A DNA stretch of 64,000 bases, taken from contig NZ_FODY01000001.1 of the NCBI RefSeq assembly GCF_900110485.1, positions 124,001 to 188,000 of the forward strand. The letters run 5' to 3'. The translations under genes and the position numbers were made by a program. Below are positions 1 through 8,523 of the stretch, piece after piece. Origin of the DNA: Propionispora vibrioides (GTDB lineage Bacteria; Bacillota; Negativicutes; Propionisporales; Propionisporaceae). Below the pieces are notes generated by a model, which was given only the letters and a program-made list of their open reading frames with translations, was not told the origin of the DNA and ran no database searches. Numbering within the stretch: position 1 is the first letter of the stretch; every line of letters begins with the position of its first letter.

Positions 1-2
1 TT

Positions 3-368
3 TCACAAGCTGCTAACTGTAAAGCCTATGCTATCGATAATTCCCATTTATTCCGCTCAGGAAAATGGACGAATGAATCGGTAACCTTTTTAGCAAATAA
101 AATTTATATTTATTACCGTCGCGCTTTCCGGGTATTATTGAAAAACTATCTTATGCCGCAGGATTTTAAACCTTATGTGGAGGCCTTTAAAAAAATCAGC
201 AAGCCCCAGATCAGAAAGGTTATCCAAAAAATCCCCGCTGAATGGTGGACTAATCCAGAAGAAGCGCAGACACTGGAAACCTTCATCGAAGAGCGCCAAA
301 AAATAGCCGATAGATTATATTATGCTCTTAGCAGGTACACTGCAGCGGCGCCACATAGAATCACCTAA
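3..368 (+). CDS. HipA-like kinase family protein, C-terminal fragment (5' end outside window)
   Basis: An open frame runs in from the left edge and stops at TAA 366-368, so only about 121 C-terminal residues are visible. The segment AIDNSHLF followed by a Trp resembles the IDHGHxF part of the HipA-like, lipid-kinase-fold proteins of Firmicutes. The rest is a helical, lysine-rich tail ending IADRLYYALSRY. The kinase core is not in the window, so the family call rests on this short motif. No HipB-type antitoxin is visible on this side. It reads towards recG and has its own terminator at 476-499. It could instead be another uncharacterised conserved protein. Confidence 0.45.
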   Translation, partial: SQAANCKAYAIDNSHLFRSGKWTNESVTFLANKIYIYYRRAFRVLLKNYLMPQDFKPYVEAFKKISKPQIRKVIQKIPAEWWTNPEEAQTLETFIEERQKIADRLYYALSRYTAAAPHRIT

Positions 369-475
369 ATAACCGCTGCTAAAAGGCAGCAGACATATTA
401 TTTATGCTAAGGGACTGCATATATTTTCTATGGCCGGCAATAATAGTAATGTAAATTTTCTCCTCTCCCATAATC

Positions 476-499
476 GGCGGCGCAAGCCGCCCTTTTTTT
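476..499 (+). terminator. Rho-independent terminator of the HipA-like gene
   Basis: A perfect 6-bp GC stem (GGCGGC, GCAA tetraloop, GCCGCC) is followed directly by CT7. The T-run is on the + side only, so it serves the upstream + gene, about 110 nt after its stop codon. Confidence 0.75.
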
Positions 500-534
500 G
501 CCCTGATTACAGACCGGTAGCCGGTCATAAATTC

Positions 535-2586
535 TTAACATTGAAAAATCTGATCAAAGTGATGGTAAAAACGTTCTGCTATATAAGGACGCACCTTTTC
601 AAATTCGTCGGTTTGCATAACCGTTTCATAGGCGGCCCTCCTGGCCTTCAGCAACAAGTCAAGATCATTGACGATATCTGCTATTTTTAGATCCGGCAAT
701 CCATGCTGCTGCTCGCCAAAAAAGTGACCGGGACCGCGCAGCAGAAGATCCTGCTCCGCCAAAGCAAATCCATCACTGGTATTTGTCATAACCTGCAGCC
801 GCTCCTGTGATTCTGGATTGGGGTTATCTGACAATAAAATGCAATAGGACTGATGTTCGCCCCGGCCAATCCGCCCCCGCAGTTGGTGCAGTTGCGCCAG
901 ACCGAACCGCTCCGCCCCTTCAATGACCATAATAGTAGCATTAGGAACATTGACACCGACTTCAATGACCGTTGTGGCAATAAGCACCTTGATGCTACCC
1001 TCATAAAACCGGCGCATCATCTCATCCTTTTCCAGGTTCTTCATTTTGCCATGAACTAAGCCGCAGGTTATATGCCGAAAATAGGTTTCTTGCAGTTCTG
1101 CATAAAGCTGTGTCGCCGATTGAGCCTGGATTTTTTCCGATTCATCTACTAAGGGGCACACAATATAGGCTTGACGCCCTTTAGCTATTTCATCCGCTAT
1201 AAATTTATAAACTAGCTGCCTGCGGTCCGAACCGCGGACAAAGGTTTTTATTGGTTTTCGCCCGGGCGGCAGCTGCCGTATGGAGGAAACATCCAAATCA
1301 CCGTACACCGTTAAAGCCATGGTACGCGGAATCGGTGTTGCCGTCATAACCAGCACATCAGGCATCATGCCTTTAGCCTGCAGTTTGGCTCGCTGACGGA
1401 CTCCGAAACGATGCTGTTCATCAGTGATTACCAACCCCAGCTTATGAAAACAAACATCTTCTTGAATCAATGCATGAGTGCCAAGGACGATATCAACGCA
1501 GCCGGTCTGAAGCGCTTGGAGCAATTCTTTTCGCTTCCCTTTCGCAAGACTTCCCGTTAAAAGCGCCACTTTAATTCCCAGATCTTCAAGCTGGGCAGCC
1601 AGAGTCTGATAATGCTGTTCCGCCAATATCTCGGTGGGCACCATCATAGCTCCCTGATAGCCATTTTCTACTGTCTTGACTAACGCGATAGCGGCCACAA
1701 CCGTTTTACCGGAACCGACATCCCCTTGCACCATCCGCTGCATAGGCAACGGCTCCTCCATATCCGCTTTGATTTCCAGCAAGGCCTGTCGCTGTCCCTG
1801 TGTAAGCTGGAAAGGAAGCCGTTGTTCAAATTGAGCCACCAAGCTGCCGTCAGAAGCATGCTTGATTCCCAGCACGTCTTTTTTCACGGCATTCTTAGCA
1901 TACAACAAACCGCACTGCAATAGATACAGTTCTTCAAAAGCCAGTCTTTCCCTCGCCTTTTTCAATACCTCCCAATTGTCGGGAAAATGAACCTGCAACA
2001 GCGCTTCTTTGCGTTCCAGTAACTCATACTGTAGTAGAAGTGACGCGGGCAGAGATTCCAACGGCTGTTGCAGAGCAAAATCAAGGGATTGTCTAATTAA
2101 ATTTCTTAGCCACCGTTGGCTGACAGCCTCATTGGCCGGATAGACCGGCAATATAGTCCCGGCACAGGGCATCCCTGCCTCATCCAGAATTTCTATTTCC
2201 GGATTCATAATTTGCACCGGAAAAAATTTCGTTTGAACCTTACCATAGACCATGACTTCCATATTGACTTTATACTTTGTCTTTAAATAGGGCTGATTAA
2301 AAAAAACCAGTTCGGCCCTGCCGCTGTCATCCTGTATAATTATTTTCGTCAGAGTAAGGCGACGGGTCTTGTTAGCCGTAACCTTAAGTACCGTTCCCCG
2401 GCAGCTTTCCACATTGCCATCAGTCAGTTGACTGATCTTTTTTATTTGGCTGCGATCTTCATAGCGGCGCGGGAAATGCTCCACTAAATCCCGCACGGTA
2501 TAGATACCTAAAGAAGCCAACAATGCGGCCTTGGCGTTTCCCACTCCTTTCATATATCTGATGTCAGTTGACAACGTCTTGATCAA
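535..2586 (-). CDS. recG: ATP-dependent DNA helicase RecG
   Basis: Branch-migrating superfamily 2 helicase that remodels stalled forks and Holliday junctions. The 683-residue length is normal. An N-terminal wedge/OB domain precedes the helicase: Walker A GDVGSGKT (residues about 287-294), a DEQH motif II box (about 389-392), then TATPIPRT, and motif VI with QLRGRIGRG. The start is TTG at 2586, chosen because GGGGTG lies 6 nt upstream and the first residues match the family's usual opening. It follows the DUF1858 gene after 44 nt and is probably co-transcribed with it. Confidence 0.96.
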   Translation of the reverse strand: MIKTLSTDIRYMKGVGNAKAALLASLGIYTVRDLVEHFPRRYEDRSQIKKISQLTDGNVESCRGTVLKVTANKTRRLTLTKIIIQDDSGRAELVFFNQPYLKTKYKVNMEVMVYGKVQTKFFPVQIMNPEIEILDEAGMPCAGTILPVYPANEAVSQRWLRNLIRQSLDFALQQPLESLPASLLLQYELLERKEALLQVHFPDNWEVLKKARERLAFEELYLLQCGLLYAKNAVKKDVLGIKHASDGSLVAQFEQRLPFQLTQGQRQALLEIKADMEEPLPMQRMVQGDVGSGKTVVAAIALVKTVENGYQGAMMVPTEILAEQHYQTLAAQLEDLGIKVALLTGSLAKGKRKELLQALQTGCVDIVLGTHALIQEDVCFHKLGLVITDEQHRFGVRQRAKLQAKGMMPDVLVMTATPIPRTMALTVYGDLDVSSIRQLPPGRKPIKTFVRGSDRRQLVYKFIADEIAKGRQAYIVCPLVDESEKIQAQSATQLYAELQETYFRHITCGLVHGKMKNLEKDEMMRRFYEGSIKVLIATTVIEVGVNVPNATIMVIEGAERFGLAQLHQLRGRIGRGEHQSYCILLSDNPNPESQERLQVMTNTSDGFALAEQDLLLRGPGHFFGEQQHGLPDLKIADIVNDLDLLLKARRAAYETVMQTDEFEKVRPYIAERFYHHFDQIFQC

Positions 2587-2630
2587 AGTATCACCCCGGA
2601 AAGACTAGGCAAAGCTCGTAAGACACTTTG

Positions 2631-2828
2631 CTATTCTTTTTCTTTTGGTTGATTTAGTTCTCTTAACAGTGCATTTACATCAATATTATGCATTTTGGCT
2701 CCACTGGCAATAGTTTCCCTGGCGGAACCCATGCAGCCAATGCAACTCATTCCGTATAAAGCAAAAATTTTTCGAGCCTGCGGGTGCGACTGAAGCGCTT
2801 CCAGTATAGGAGTATCCTTGGTAATCAT
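2631..2828 (-). CDS. DUF1858 domain protein (hybrid-cluster-associated redox disulfide domain)
   Basis: A 65-residue protein consisting of one DUF1858 domain. It opens with a threonine-rich segment and a helix, then GMSCIGCMG holds the conserved CxxC pair. The family is thought to act as a small redox or metal-handling protein in anaerobes, but its function is not established. A strong Shine-Dalgarno (GGGAGG) sits 9 nt before the ATG. It is the first gene of the unit that continues into recG and is divergent from rpmB. Confidence 0.85.
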   Translation of the reverse strand: MITKDTPILEALQSHPQARKIFALYGMSCIGCMGSARETIASGAKMHNIDVNALLRELNQPKEKE

Positions 2829-2937
2829 GTGCCACGCCTCCCAACACCTATTTACATAGATTTTCCCTAAAGCTTAGTTAAAATCCTGCTGTCCACATAA
2901 AGTTTCAAAGTTATTCCATAATTTTAGGAACAATCCC

Positions 2938-2967
2938 TTGCGCAAAGTTACTCTCTTATGTTAAAAT
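2938..2967 (+). promoter_or_regulatory. Sigma-A type promoter of rpmB
   Basis: A -35 box TTGCGC and a -10 box TAAAAT are separated by 18 bp, about 50 nt ahead of the rpmB start codon. Judged by eye only. Confidence 0.55.
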
Positions 2968-3016
2968 ATCTATGTTTGGTTTATAAGCGTGTCTTCATTA
3001 GAGGAGGTGTATATAG

Positions 3017-3208
3017 ATGGCAAATGTTTGTGAAGTCTGTGGTAAGGGTGAGCAAAGCGGATTCAATGTCAGCCACTCCCATTTAAAAACAAAGCGTAGC
3101 TGGAAGCCCAATATTCAACGTGTCAAAGCTGTTGTTAGCGGCCAAGTAAAACGAGTCAATACTTGCACTCGCTGCCTGCGTTCCGGCAAAATCCAACGTG
3201 CTATATAA
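3017..3208 (+). CDS. rpmB: 50S ribosomal protein bL28
   Basis: A 63-residue protein with the bL28 sequence throughout ([15 protein letters not shown]). It is the zinc-binding form: Cys5 and Cys8 (CEVC) pair with Cys50 and Cys53 (CTRC). A near-consensus ribosome binding site GAGGAGGTG lies 8 nt before the ATG. It is monocistronic with its own promoter and terminator, and stands between recG/DUF1858 and hslO, which run the other way. Confidence 0.98.
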   Translation: MANVCEVCGKGEQSGFNVSHSHLKTKRSWKPNIQRVKAVVSGQVKRVNTCTRCLRSGKIQRAI

Positions 3209-3217
3209 GTAGTGCAT

Positions 3218-3251
3218 AAAGGGTTAACATCTGTTAGCTCTTTATTTTTTT
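3218..3251 (+). terminator. Rho-independent terminator of rpmB
   Basis: AAAGGGTTAACA pairs with TGTTAGCTCTTT (two G-T pairs, very small loop) and is followed by AT7. It begins 9 nt after the rpmB stop codon. Confidence 0.65.
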
Positions 3252-3253
3252 CT

Positions 3254-3291
3254 CAAAAATAAAGGCTATAGCCAGTATTGGCTATAGCCTT
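3254..3291 (-). terminator. Terminator of the rib-yfcE-hslO operon (possibly bidirectional)
   Basis: A perfect 12-bp stem AAGGCTATAGCC/GGCTATAGCCTT with a 6-nt loop. On the minus strand it is followed by TTATTTTTG. On the + strand it is followed by ATTTTAT, so it may also back up rpmB termination. It lies 14 nt beyond the hslO stop. Confidence 0.8.
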
Positions 3292-3304
3292 ATTTTATAT
3301 CTGC

Positions 3305-4159
3305 TTATTTTAATAATGCTTCCAGTTCCTGACGGTTAAATTGGTATTTTTCCGCACAAAAATGGCAGCAAACCTCAGCCTTTCCTTCAGCGATCATGTC
3401 TCCCAGTTCCGCTTTTCCCAAACTTATCAAAACATTATGTACCTTCTCCCGCGAACAAAGGCATTGAAACGCTATCCCTGCCCGGTCATACCAGGTAATG
3501 GGGAGTCCCTGCAGTACCGCCTGGATGATACCAGCCGCGTCTTTTCCCTCATCAACCATTTGCGAGACGGGAGCAAGGTTAGCTAAATTGGCTTCAATTA
3601 CTTGCAAACTTTTCTCCTCATGCCCCGGCAAAGCCTGCACGATAAATCCACCGGCTGCCGCAACAGTCATGTCGGGGCACACTAGCACACCAAGCGCTAC
3701 ACTGGAAGGCGTCTGCTCCGAGACAGCTAAATAACTGGTGATATCCTCCGCGATTTCACCACTTACCAAAGGGACATTCCCGGTAAAGGGTTGTTTTAAT
3801 CCGGTAAAACGTGTTACATAAACATTCCCTTGACCTACAGCCGCACCGACATCCAATTTTTTTCCCCGTAAAGGTATATCGACATGGGGATTTTTCGCAT
3901 AGCCCCTCACGGTTCCATGGGCCGTAGCATCGGCAACGATATCACCAATAGGTCCATCTCCGGCAATGCGTACAGTGAGACTTTCTTCTGTTTTCAAATT
4001 TGCAGCCAAAAGCAAGGCCACCGTCATCGTCCTGCCCAAGGCTGCTGCTACGACGGGAAAGCAATCATGCCGGCGGCGGGCTTCTTCGACTAACTGCGTA
4101 GTCACTGCCGCAACAATACGCACTCCTGGCGCCGTAGCTTTCATGATATGATCTCGCAT
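3305..4159 (-). CDS. hslO: Redox-regulated chaperone Hsp33
   Basis: Holdase chaperone that is activated by disulfide formation on oxidation. The 284-residue length is standard. The C-terminal zinc switch is intact: CLC at about residues 235-237 and CHFC at about 266-269. The N-terminal dimerising domain has the family's RIAGDGP and GGFIVQALPG segments. The ATG overlaps the stop of the preceding yfcE gene as TAATG, and GGAGG lies 7 nt upstream, which fixes this start. It is the last gene of the transcription unit that begins with ribD. Confidence 0.96.
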   Translation of the reverse strand: MRDHIMKATAPGVRIVAAVTTQLVEEARRRHDCFPVVAAALGRTMTVALLLAANLKTEESLTVRIAGDGPIGDIVADATAHGTVRGYAKNPHVDIPLRGKKLDVGAAVGQGNVYVTRFTGLKQPFTGNVPLVSGEIAEDITSYLAVSEQTPSSVALGVLVCPDMTVAAAGGFIVQALPGHEEKSLQVIEANLANLAPVSQMVDEGKDAAGIIQAVLQGLPITWYDRAGIAFQCLCSREKVHNVLISLGKAELGDMIAEGKAEVCCHFCAEKYQFNRQELEALLK

Positions 4160-4734
4160 TACATTCCTCCTGTAATAAGCTCCTCCTGTATTACTGACCC
4201 CGAATCTACATCTGTTATGGTTAGTTTCCCGTTATACAGGGTAGCCAGGGTAGCACGCCCGTCTTCACGCTTGGATAACTCCCTGACCGGTGATCCCGGA
4301 TTTAGATGAATGATACCATCCCTTTTATTCAGCCGGGCAACATGGGTATGGCCGGTAATGATCACATGAGCTTTAAAATGTTTAGCAGCTTCAAATAGAG
4401 CTTCTTCATCTTTAAAAGTATGTCCGTGATTCACTACTATACGCATACCATTTATGACCACATAGCTATAGGGTGATTGTATAGGCATGGTAAGGACCAT
4501 ACTGTCTACTTCGGAATCACAATTACCCTGCGCTATAATAACCGGAACGGAGCACTGATTCAGGGCTTCAGCCAATTTTTGTGGATTATAGCCGGCAACA
4601 ATTGGATTGCGCGGCCCATGATACAATACATCACCGGCGTGAAGAATTAAATCGGAAGCCTGTAAATATTCGCGGTATAGTTTATCCCAAGCACCAAAAT
4701 AGCCGTGCGTGTCACTTACTATACTGATCCTCAT
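4159..4734 (-). CDS. yfcE: YfcE/MJ0936-family metallophosphodiesterase
   Basis: Calcineurin-like phosphoesterase of about 191 residues. All metal-binding blocks are present: SDTHG (about 7-11), GDVLYHG, GNCD, NHGHTF and TGHTHVA. The frame is open to 4749, but the Shine-Dalgarno GGAGG lies inside that longer version and is 8 nt from the ATG at 4734. The shorter start is therefore preferred; it opens MRISIVSDTHG as usual for the family. The gene follows ribH after 33 nt and overlaps hslO by one base. The physiological substrate is unknown. Confidence 0.9.
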   Translation of the reverse strand: MRISIVSDTHGYFGAWDKLYREYLQASDLILHAGDVLYHGPRNPIVAGYNPQKLAEALNQCSVPVIIAQGNCDSEVDSMVLTMPIQSPYSYVVINGMRIVVNHGHTFKDEEALFEAAKHFKAHVIITGHTHVARLNKRDGIIHLNPGSPVRELSKREDGRATLATLYNGKLTITDVDSGSVIQEELITGGM

Positions 4735-4767
4735 TTTAATTGCCTCCATTATTTCCCTGGAAATATT

Positions 4768-5229
4768 TTACATACTTTTTAGCAGATTAGCCATTTCAAT
4801 CGCCGAAAGTGCTGCATCAAAACCTTTGTTTCCAGCCTTTGTTCCGGCCCGTTCAATCGCTTGTTCGATATTTTCCGTAGTCAGGACACCGAAAATAGTG
4901 GGAACACCGGTAGCCATACCTACATGAGCCACACCTTTGGATACCTCAGCACATACATAATCATAGTGTGTTGTACCACCACGAATGACAGTTCCCAAAC
5001 AAATCACCGCATCATATTTACCGCTGCCGGCCATCTTCTGGGCTGTCAAAGGAATCTCAAAGGCGCCAGGAACCCAAACAACCGTGATATCCTCTTCACT
5101 GGCACCATGGCGTTTCAGCCCGTCCAGCGCACCGCCCAACAACTTATTGGTAATAAACTCGTTAAATCTTCCTACAATAATGCCGAAACGCAACCCTGTC
5201 GCAACTAACTGTCCTTCATATGTTTTCAT
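4768..5229 (-). CDS. ribH: 6,7-dimethyl-8-ribityllumazine synthase
   Basis: Condenses the ribityl-aminouracil from the RibD branch with the four-carbon unit from RibB to make lumazine, the substrate of RibE. It has 153 residues. Family motifs visible are GAFEIPL (about 55-61) and the phosphate loop [14 protein letters not shown] (about 80-93). GGAGG lies ahead of the ATG. It follows ribBA after 3 nt, in an operon controlled by the FMN riboswitch at 8313-8440. Confidence 0.98.
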   Translation of the reverse strand: MKTYEGQLVATGLRFGIIVGRFNEFITNKLLGGALDGLKRHGASEEDITVVWVPGAFEIPLTAQKMAGSGKYDAVICLGTVIRGGTTHYDYVCAEVSKGVAHVGMATGVPTIFGVLTTENIEQAIERAGTKAGNKGFDAALSAIEMANLLKSM

Positions 5230-5232
5230 TGA

Positions 5233-6441
5233 TTATCCCTCCATATTTTGTTTAAGCATGTGACCCAATTTTGCTTTCTTGACCGACAAATACCGTTGAT
5301 TAAAACGGTTTGGTTTTATTTCCAGCGGGATGCGTTCGGTAATGGTTAGTCCATAACCTTCCAGCCCGACTCGTTTGCGGGGATTATTGGTCAGCAGTCG
5401 AATACTGGTCAGGTTAAGATCTGCCAGGATTTGCGCACCAATACCATAATCGCGCAAATCAGCCGGGAATCCTAAAATCTCATTGGCCTCCACCGTATCC
5501 TTCCCCTGATCCTGCAAAGCATAGGCTTTGATTTTATTCGCCAATCCAATGCCCCGGCCCTCTTGCCGCATGTACAGCAAAACTCCCTCACCTTCTGCTT
5601 CGATACGCTTTAAGGCTGTCGCCAACTGGTCCCCGCAATCGCAGCGCAGAGAGCCCAGTACATCGCCGGTAAGGCATTCGGAGTGAACCCGCACCATAAC
5701 ATTCTCCTTATTGGTAATGTCTCCTTTGACAAGGGCAAGATGGCATTGTCTATCCAGAGAACTTTCGTAAGCGATTAAATGAAACTCGCCATATTTAGTA
5801 GGCAATTTGGTCTCAGAAATTCGTTCCACAAATTTCTCATGCTTTTTTCTATACTTTATCAAATCGGCGATCGTAATGATTTTCAGTTGATGTTTTTTCA
5901 CAAATTCCATCAGTTCCGGCACCCGGGCCATTTTCCCATTATCATTCATAATTTCGCAGATAACTCCCGCCGGATATAATCCGGCCAATTTGGCCATATC
6001 CACCGTGGCCTCGGTATGCCCGGCCCGCCGCAGTACGCCGCCTTCCCGATAACGCAGCGGGAAGATGTGCCCTGGACGCCGGAAGTCTTCTGCCTTGGCC
6101 TTAGGGTCCAGTACCTTTTGAATGGTTTCTGACCGTTCGTAGGCCGAGATTCCTGTCGTTACACTGGCAGCGTCAATAGACACGGTAAATGCCGTGCTCA
6201 TCGTATCCGTGTTCACCTGCACCATGGCTCCAATTCCCAGTTCATCCAATCGTTCGCCCACCACCGGCATGCATATTAAGCCACGACCATAGGTAGCCAT
6301 AAAATTGATTGCTTCCGGGGTGGCTTTTTCCGCAGCCATTAATAGGTCCCCTTCATTTTCCCGGTCTTCATCATCAACCACGACGATGATCTTGCCATTT
6401 CTTATATCCTCAATAGCTTCTTCAATCGTATTAAATTTCAT
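5233..6441 (-). CDS. ribBA: Bifunctional DHBP synthase / GTP cyclohydrolase II
   Basis: Provides both entry points of riboflavin synthesis. The N-terminal RibB half (about 1-200) has [11 protein letters not shown] and the HTEATVD metal site. The C-terminal RibA half (about 205-402) has the zinc cysteines in [15 protein letters not shown] and the GRGIGLANK segment. The 402-residue length is usual for the fused form, and no residue expected in the active sites is missing. It lies 21 nt after ribE in the rib operon. Confidence 0.97.
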   Translation of the reverse strand: MKFNTIEEAIEDIRNGKIIVVVDDEDRENEGDLLMAAEKATPEAINFMATYGRGLICMPVVGERLDELGIGAMVQVNTDTMSTAFTVSIDAASVTTGISAYERSETIQKVLDPKAKAEDFRRPGHIFPLRYREGGVLRRAGHTEATVDMAKLAGLYPAGVICEIMNDNGKMARVPELMEFVKKHQLKIITIADLIKYRKKHEKFVERISETKLPTKYGEFHLIAYESSLDRQCHLALVKGDITNKENVMVRVHSECLTGDVLGSLRCDCGDQLATALKRIEAEGEGVLLYMRQEGRGIGLANKIKAYALQDQGKDTVEANEILGFPADLRDYGIGAQILADLNLTSIRLLTNNPRKRVGLEGYGLTITERIPLEIKPNRFNQRYLSVKKAKLGHMLKQNMEG

Positions 6442-6462
6442 CGCAAACCTCTCCTTCGTTTT

Positions 6463-7119
6463 CTAGAATCCATGATCCTTTAGATATTCCATGGTAATAC
6501 CGACAGGCTTACCAGTTTCGCTCTGATTTTGCGGCAACCCCAAGAGCTTTTCCACATACTTTCCGATCATATCGACTTCCAAGTTAACCGGATCTCCCTT
6601 CTGTTTATGTCCCAAAGTGGTCAGAGAAGCTGTATGCGGAATTAATGATACGGTAAACCACTGATCGCCGCAGTCGACTACGGTAAGACTAATGCCATCA
6701 ATGGCAATAGAACCTTTTTTTATAATATACCGCATAATTTCGGCATCTGCCGTAATCTTGATTAGAATGGCAATATCATTTTTCTCCTTGACGGCAATGC
6801 GTCCTACTTCGTCAATATGACCTGCTACAATATGCCCTCCCAAGCGGTCGCCAACCCGGAGTGTTCTTTCCAAATTAACATAGTCACCGGGTCTTAAATT
6901 TGCCAATGCAGTTCTATCAACAGTTTCCGGCATTACATCAGCGGCAAACCAACCGTTCGCCAGTTCTACTACGGTAAGGCAAGTGCCATTAACGGCAATG
7001 CTGTCACCCAATTTTGTCTGATCCAGCACAGTATTGGCATTAATCGTCAAACGAACCGACTTCTGGCCTCTAGCTATGGCCCTCACTGTTCCCAATTCTT
7101 CCACAAGTCCTGTAAACAT
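6463..7119 (-). CDS. ribE: Riboflavin synthase alpha chain
   Basis: Dismutates two lumazines to riboflavin. About 218 residues form two lumazine-binding repeats; each repeat has a GTCLTVV or GISLTVV strand and a GHIVAGHIDE-type segment. The ATG at 7119 is preferred: GGAGGG lies 5-6 nt upstream and MFTGLVEELG is the standard opening. A GTG one codon earlier is also possible. The 5' end of the gene lies inside the ribD reading frame, giving an overlap of about 50 bp. Confidence 0.97.
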   Translation of the reverse strand: MFTGLVEELGTVRAIARGQKSVRLTINANTVLDQTKLGDSIAVNGTCLTVVELANGWFAADVMPETVDRTALANLRPGDYVNLERTLRVGDRLGGHIVAGHIDEVGRIAVKEKNDIAILIKITADAEIMRYIIKKGSIAIDGISLTVVDCGDQWFTVSLIPHTASLTTLGHKQKGDPVNLEVDMIGKYVEKLLGLPQNQSETGKPVGITMEYLKDHGF

Positions 7120-8221
7120 CACGGCCCTCCCTTCGCTGCATGTAAGCAGTCAGCAATATATCTTTTCCAATATTTTTCACCTGCATGTCTTCAAGTACGG
7201 TAGCCTGCGCCATATCGCTCAGTCCCAATCCACCAACAGGTCCCGGCGCCGTTTTGCCGCCAATTATTTTAGGTGCGATAAACCAGTGCACTTTATCTAC
7301 CACATTCTCCGCTAGTACCGAAGCATTCACCTCGGCCCCGCCTTCCACAAGAATACTTGTTATATTTCGTTGACCAAGCTCAACAAATAAATGTCGTAAC
7401 GAAACACCTCTCCCGGCAACCAACGGCAGTGTAAGGACCTCTGCCCCCTTCGCTTGCAAAGCTGCCAGTTTTTCCGCCGAAGCCTCCGGCCCGACAGCTA
7501 TGATGACAGGCGCCTCACAGTCACAAAGCAGCTTTGCCTCTAACGGAATCCGTCCCTTACTGTCCACAATCACGCGGATGGGATTTTTGCCGCCGCCCGG
7601 CAAGCGCGTCGTTAGCGACGGATCATCGGCAAGAACGGTTCCAATTCCCACTAAGATAGCATCGTACATATTACGCAAGCCATGGACATACTCTCTTGAA
7701 CGCTCACTGGTAATCCATTTGGAATGGCCTGTATAGGTCGCAATTTTACCGTCCAGTGTTATTGCCGTCTTTAATACACCAAAGGGCAGTCCTGTGGCAA
7801 TCCATTTGATAAATACTTCGTTCAGCTGTGCCGCTTCAGCGGCACAAACTCCCTCCAGCACCTCAAGACCATGCTGTCTGAGTTTCTGAATGCCTTTTCC
7901 TCTGACAAGCGGATTAGGATCAGTCATTGCCACAACGACCCTTTTCACACCGGCTGCAATTATGGCATCTGTGCAGGGGCCTGTGCGCCCATGATGGCAG
8001 CAAGGTTCTAATGTGACATATAGCGTTGCATTTCGTGCCAGTCTCCCAGCCTGGGCGAGCGCATGTACTTCAGCATGGGGTGTTCCTGCAGCCTGATGCC
8101 AGCCTTGGCCGACGATGCTGCCATCAGCAACAATGACCGCCCCAACAACAGGATTGGGTGATGTACGTCCCAGCCCTTGCGCCGCCAGCATCAGTGCCTG
8201 TTTCATATATAATTCATCCAT
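7070..8221 (-). CDS. ribD: Bifunctional riboflavin deaminase-reductase RibD
   Basis: Performs the deamination and side-chain reduction steps of riboflavin synthesis. The deaminase domain (about 1-145) has the zinc ligands HAEVHAL and PCCHHGRTGPC. The reductase domain (about 147-365) opens with ITLDGKIAT and has the VEGGAEVN nucleotide site. The 383-residue length is slightly long, because the last 17 or so residues, after the family's usual end, run into the start of ribE in another frame. It is the first gene of the rib operon, downstream of the FMN riboswitch and its terminator. Confidence 0.97.
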   Translation of the reverse strand: MDELYMKQALMLAAQGLGRTSPNPVVGAVIVADGSIVGQGWHQAAGTPHAEVHALAQAGRLARNATLYVTLEPCCHHGRTGPCTDAIIAAGVKRVVVAMTDPNPLVRGKGIQKLRQHGLEVLEGVCAAEAAQLNEVFIKWIATGLPFGVLKTAITLDGKIATYTGHSKWITSERSREYVHGLRNMYDAILVGIGTVLADDPSLTTRLPGGGKNPIRVIVDSKGRIPLEAKLLCDCEAPVIIAVGPEASAEKLAALQAKGAEVLTLPLVAGRGVSLRHLFVELGQRNITSILVEGGAEVNASVLAENVVDKVHWFIAPKIIGGKTAPGPVGGLGLSDMAQATVLEDMQVKNIGKDILLTAYMQRREGRDVYRTCGRIGNSEGHS

Positions 8222-8233
8222 GCCAGCCTCCTA

Positions 8234-8274
8234 TAAAATAAAAATCCCCTAAAAACCGCAGGGGGTTTTAGGGA
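8234..8274 (-). terminator. Expression-platform terminator of the FMN riboswitch
   Basis: On the minus strand CCCTAAAACC pairs with GGTTTTTAGGG, followed by ATTTTTATTTT. It lies between the aptamer and ribD, so FMN binding would be expected to favour this stem and stop transcription before ribD. Confidence 0.85.
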
Positions 8275-8312
8275 AATAACATACCAAGCCTATTAAACTG
8301 ATGGCCCGTTTG

Positions 8313-8440
8313 TAGCCTTTTCCCATCCAGACTATACTGTCGGCCCTGGAATTTCACCAGATCAACCACAAAGGTTCGCGGGCTTTACCGCCGGTAAGGA
8401 ATTAAAAGATGCACTCTTTTTCACCTTGCCCCAAAGGCTA
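8313..8440 (-). promoter_or_regulatory. FMN riboswitch (RFN element)
   Basis: P1 is closed by TAGCCTTT (plus-strand positions 8433-8440) and AAAGGCTA (8313-8320). Between them lie the RFN core blocks GGGGCAAGGTG, ACCGGCGGTAAAGCCCGCGA, GGTGAAATTCCAG, GCCGACAGTATAGTCTGGATG in the standard order. It senses FMN and controls ribD-ribE-ribBA-ribH and, by read-through, yfcE and hslO. Confidence 0.97.
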
Positions 8441-8463
8441 AATCTATTCTTATGTATAGGTAT

Positions 8464-8492
8464 ATGATAATAAAATATTGACGATTAGTCAA
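8464..8492 (-). promoter_or_regulatory. Sigma-A promoter of the rib operon
   Basis: TTGACT (plus-strand 8487-8492) and TATCAT (8464-8469) are separated by exactly 17 bp, placed so that transcription starts just ahead of the FMN aptamer. Confidence 0.75.
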
Positions 8493-8523
8493 ACGGAATT
8501 TTTAAAAATTTACAGGACACGCT

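Noticed and set aside
511-526. Short hairpin GACCGG/CCGGTC as a recG terminator
   Set aside because: The stem is only 6 bp and no T-run follows on the minus strand.
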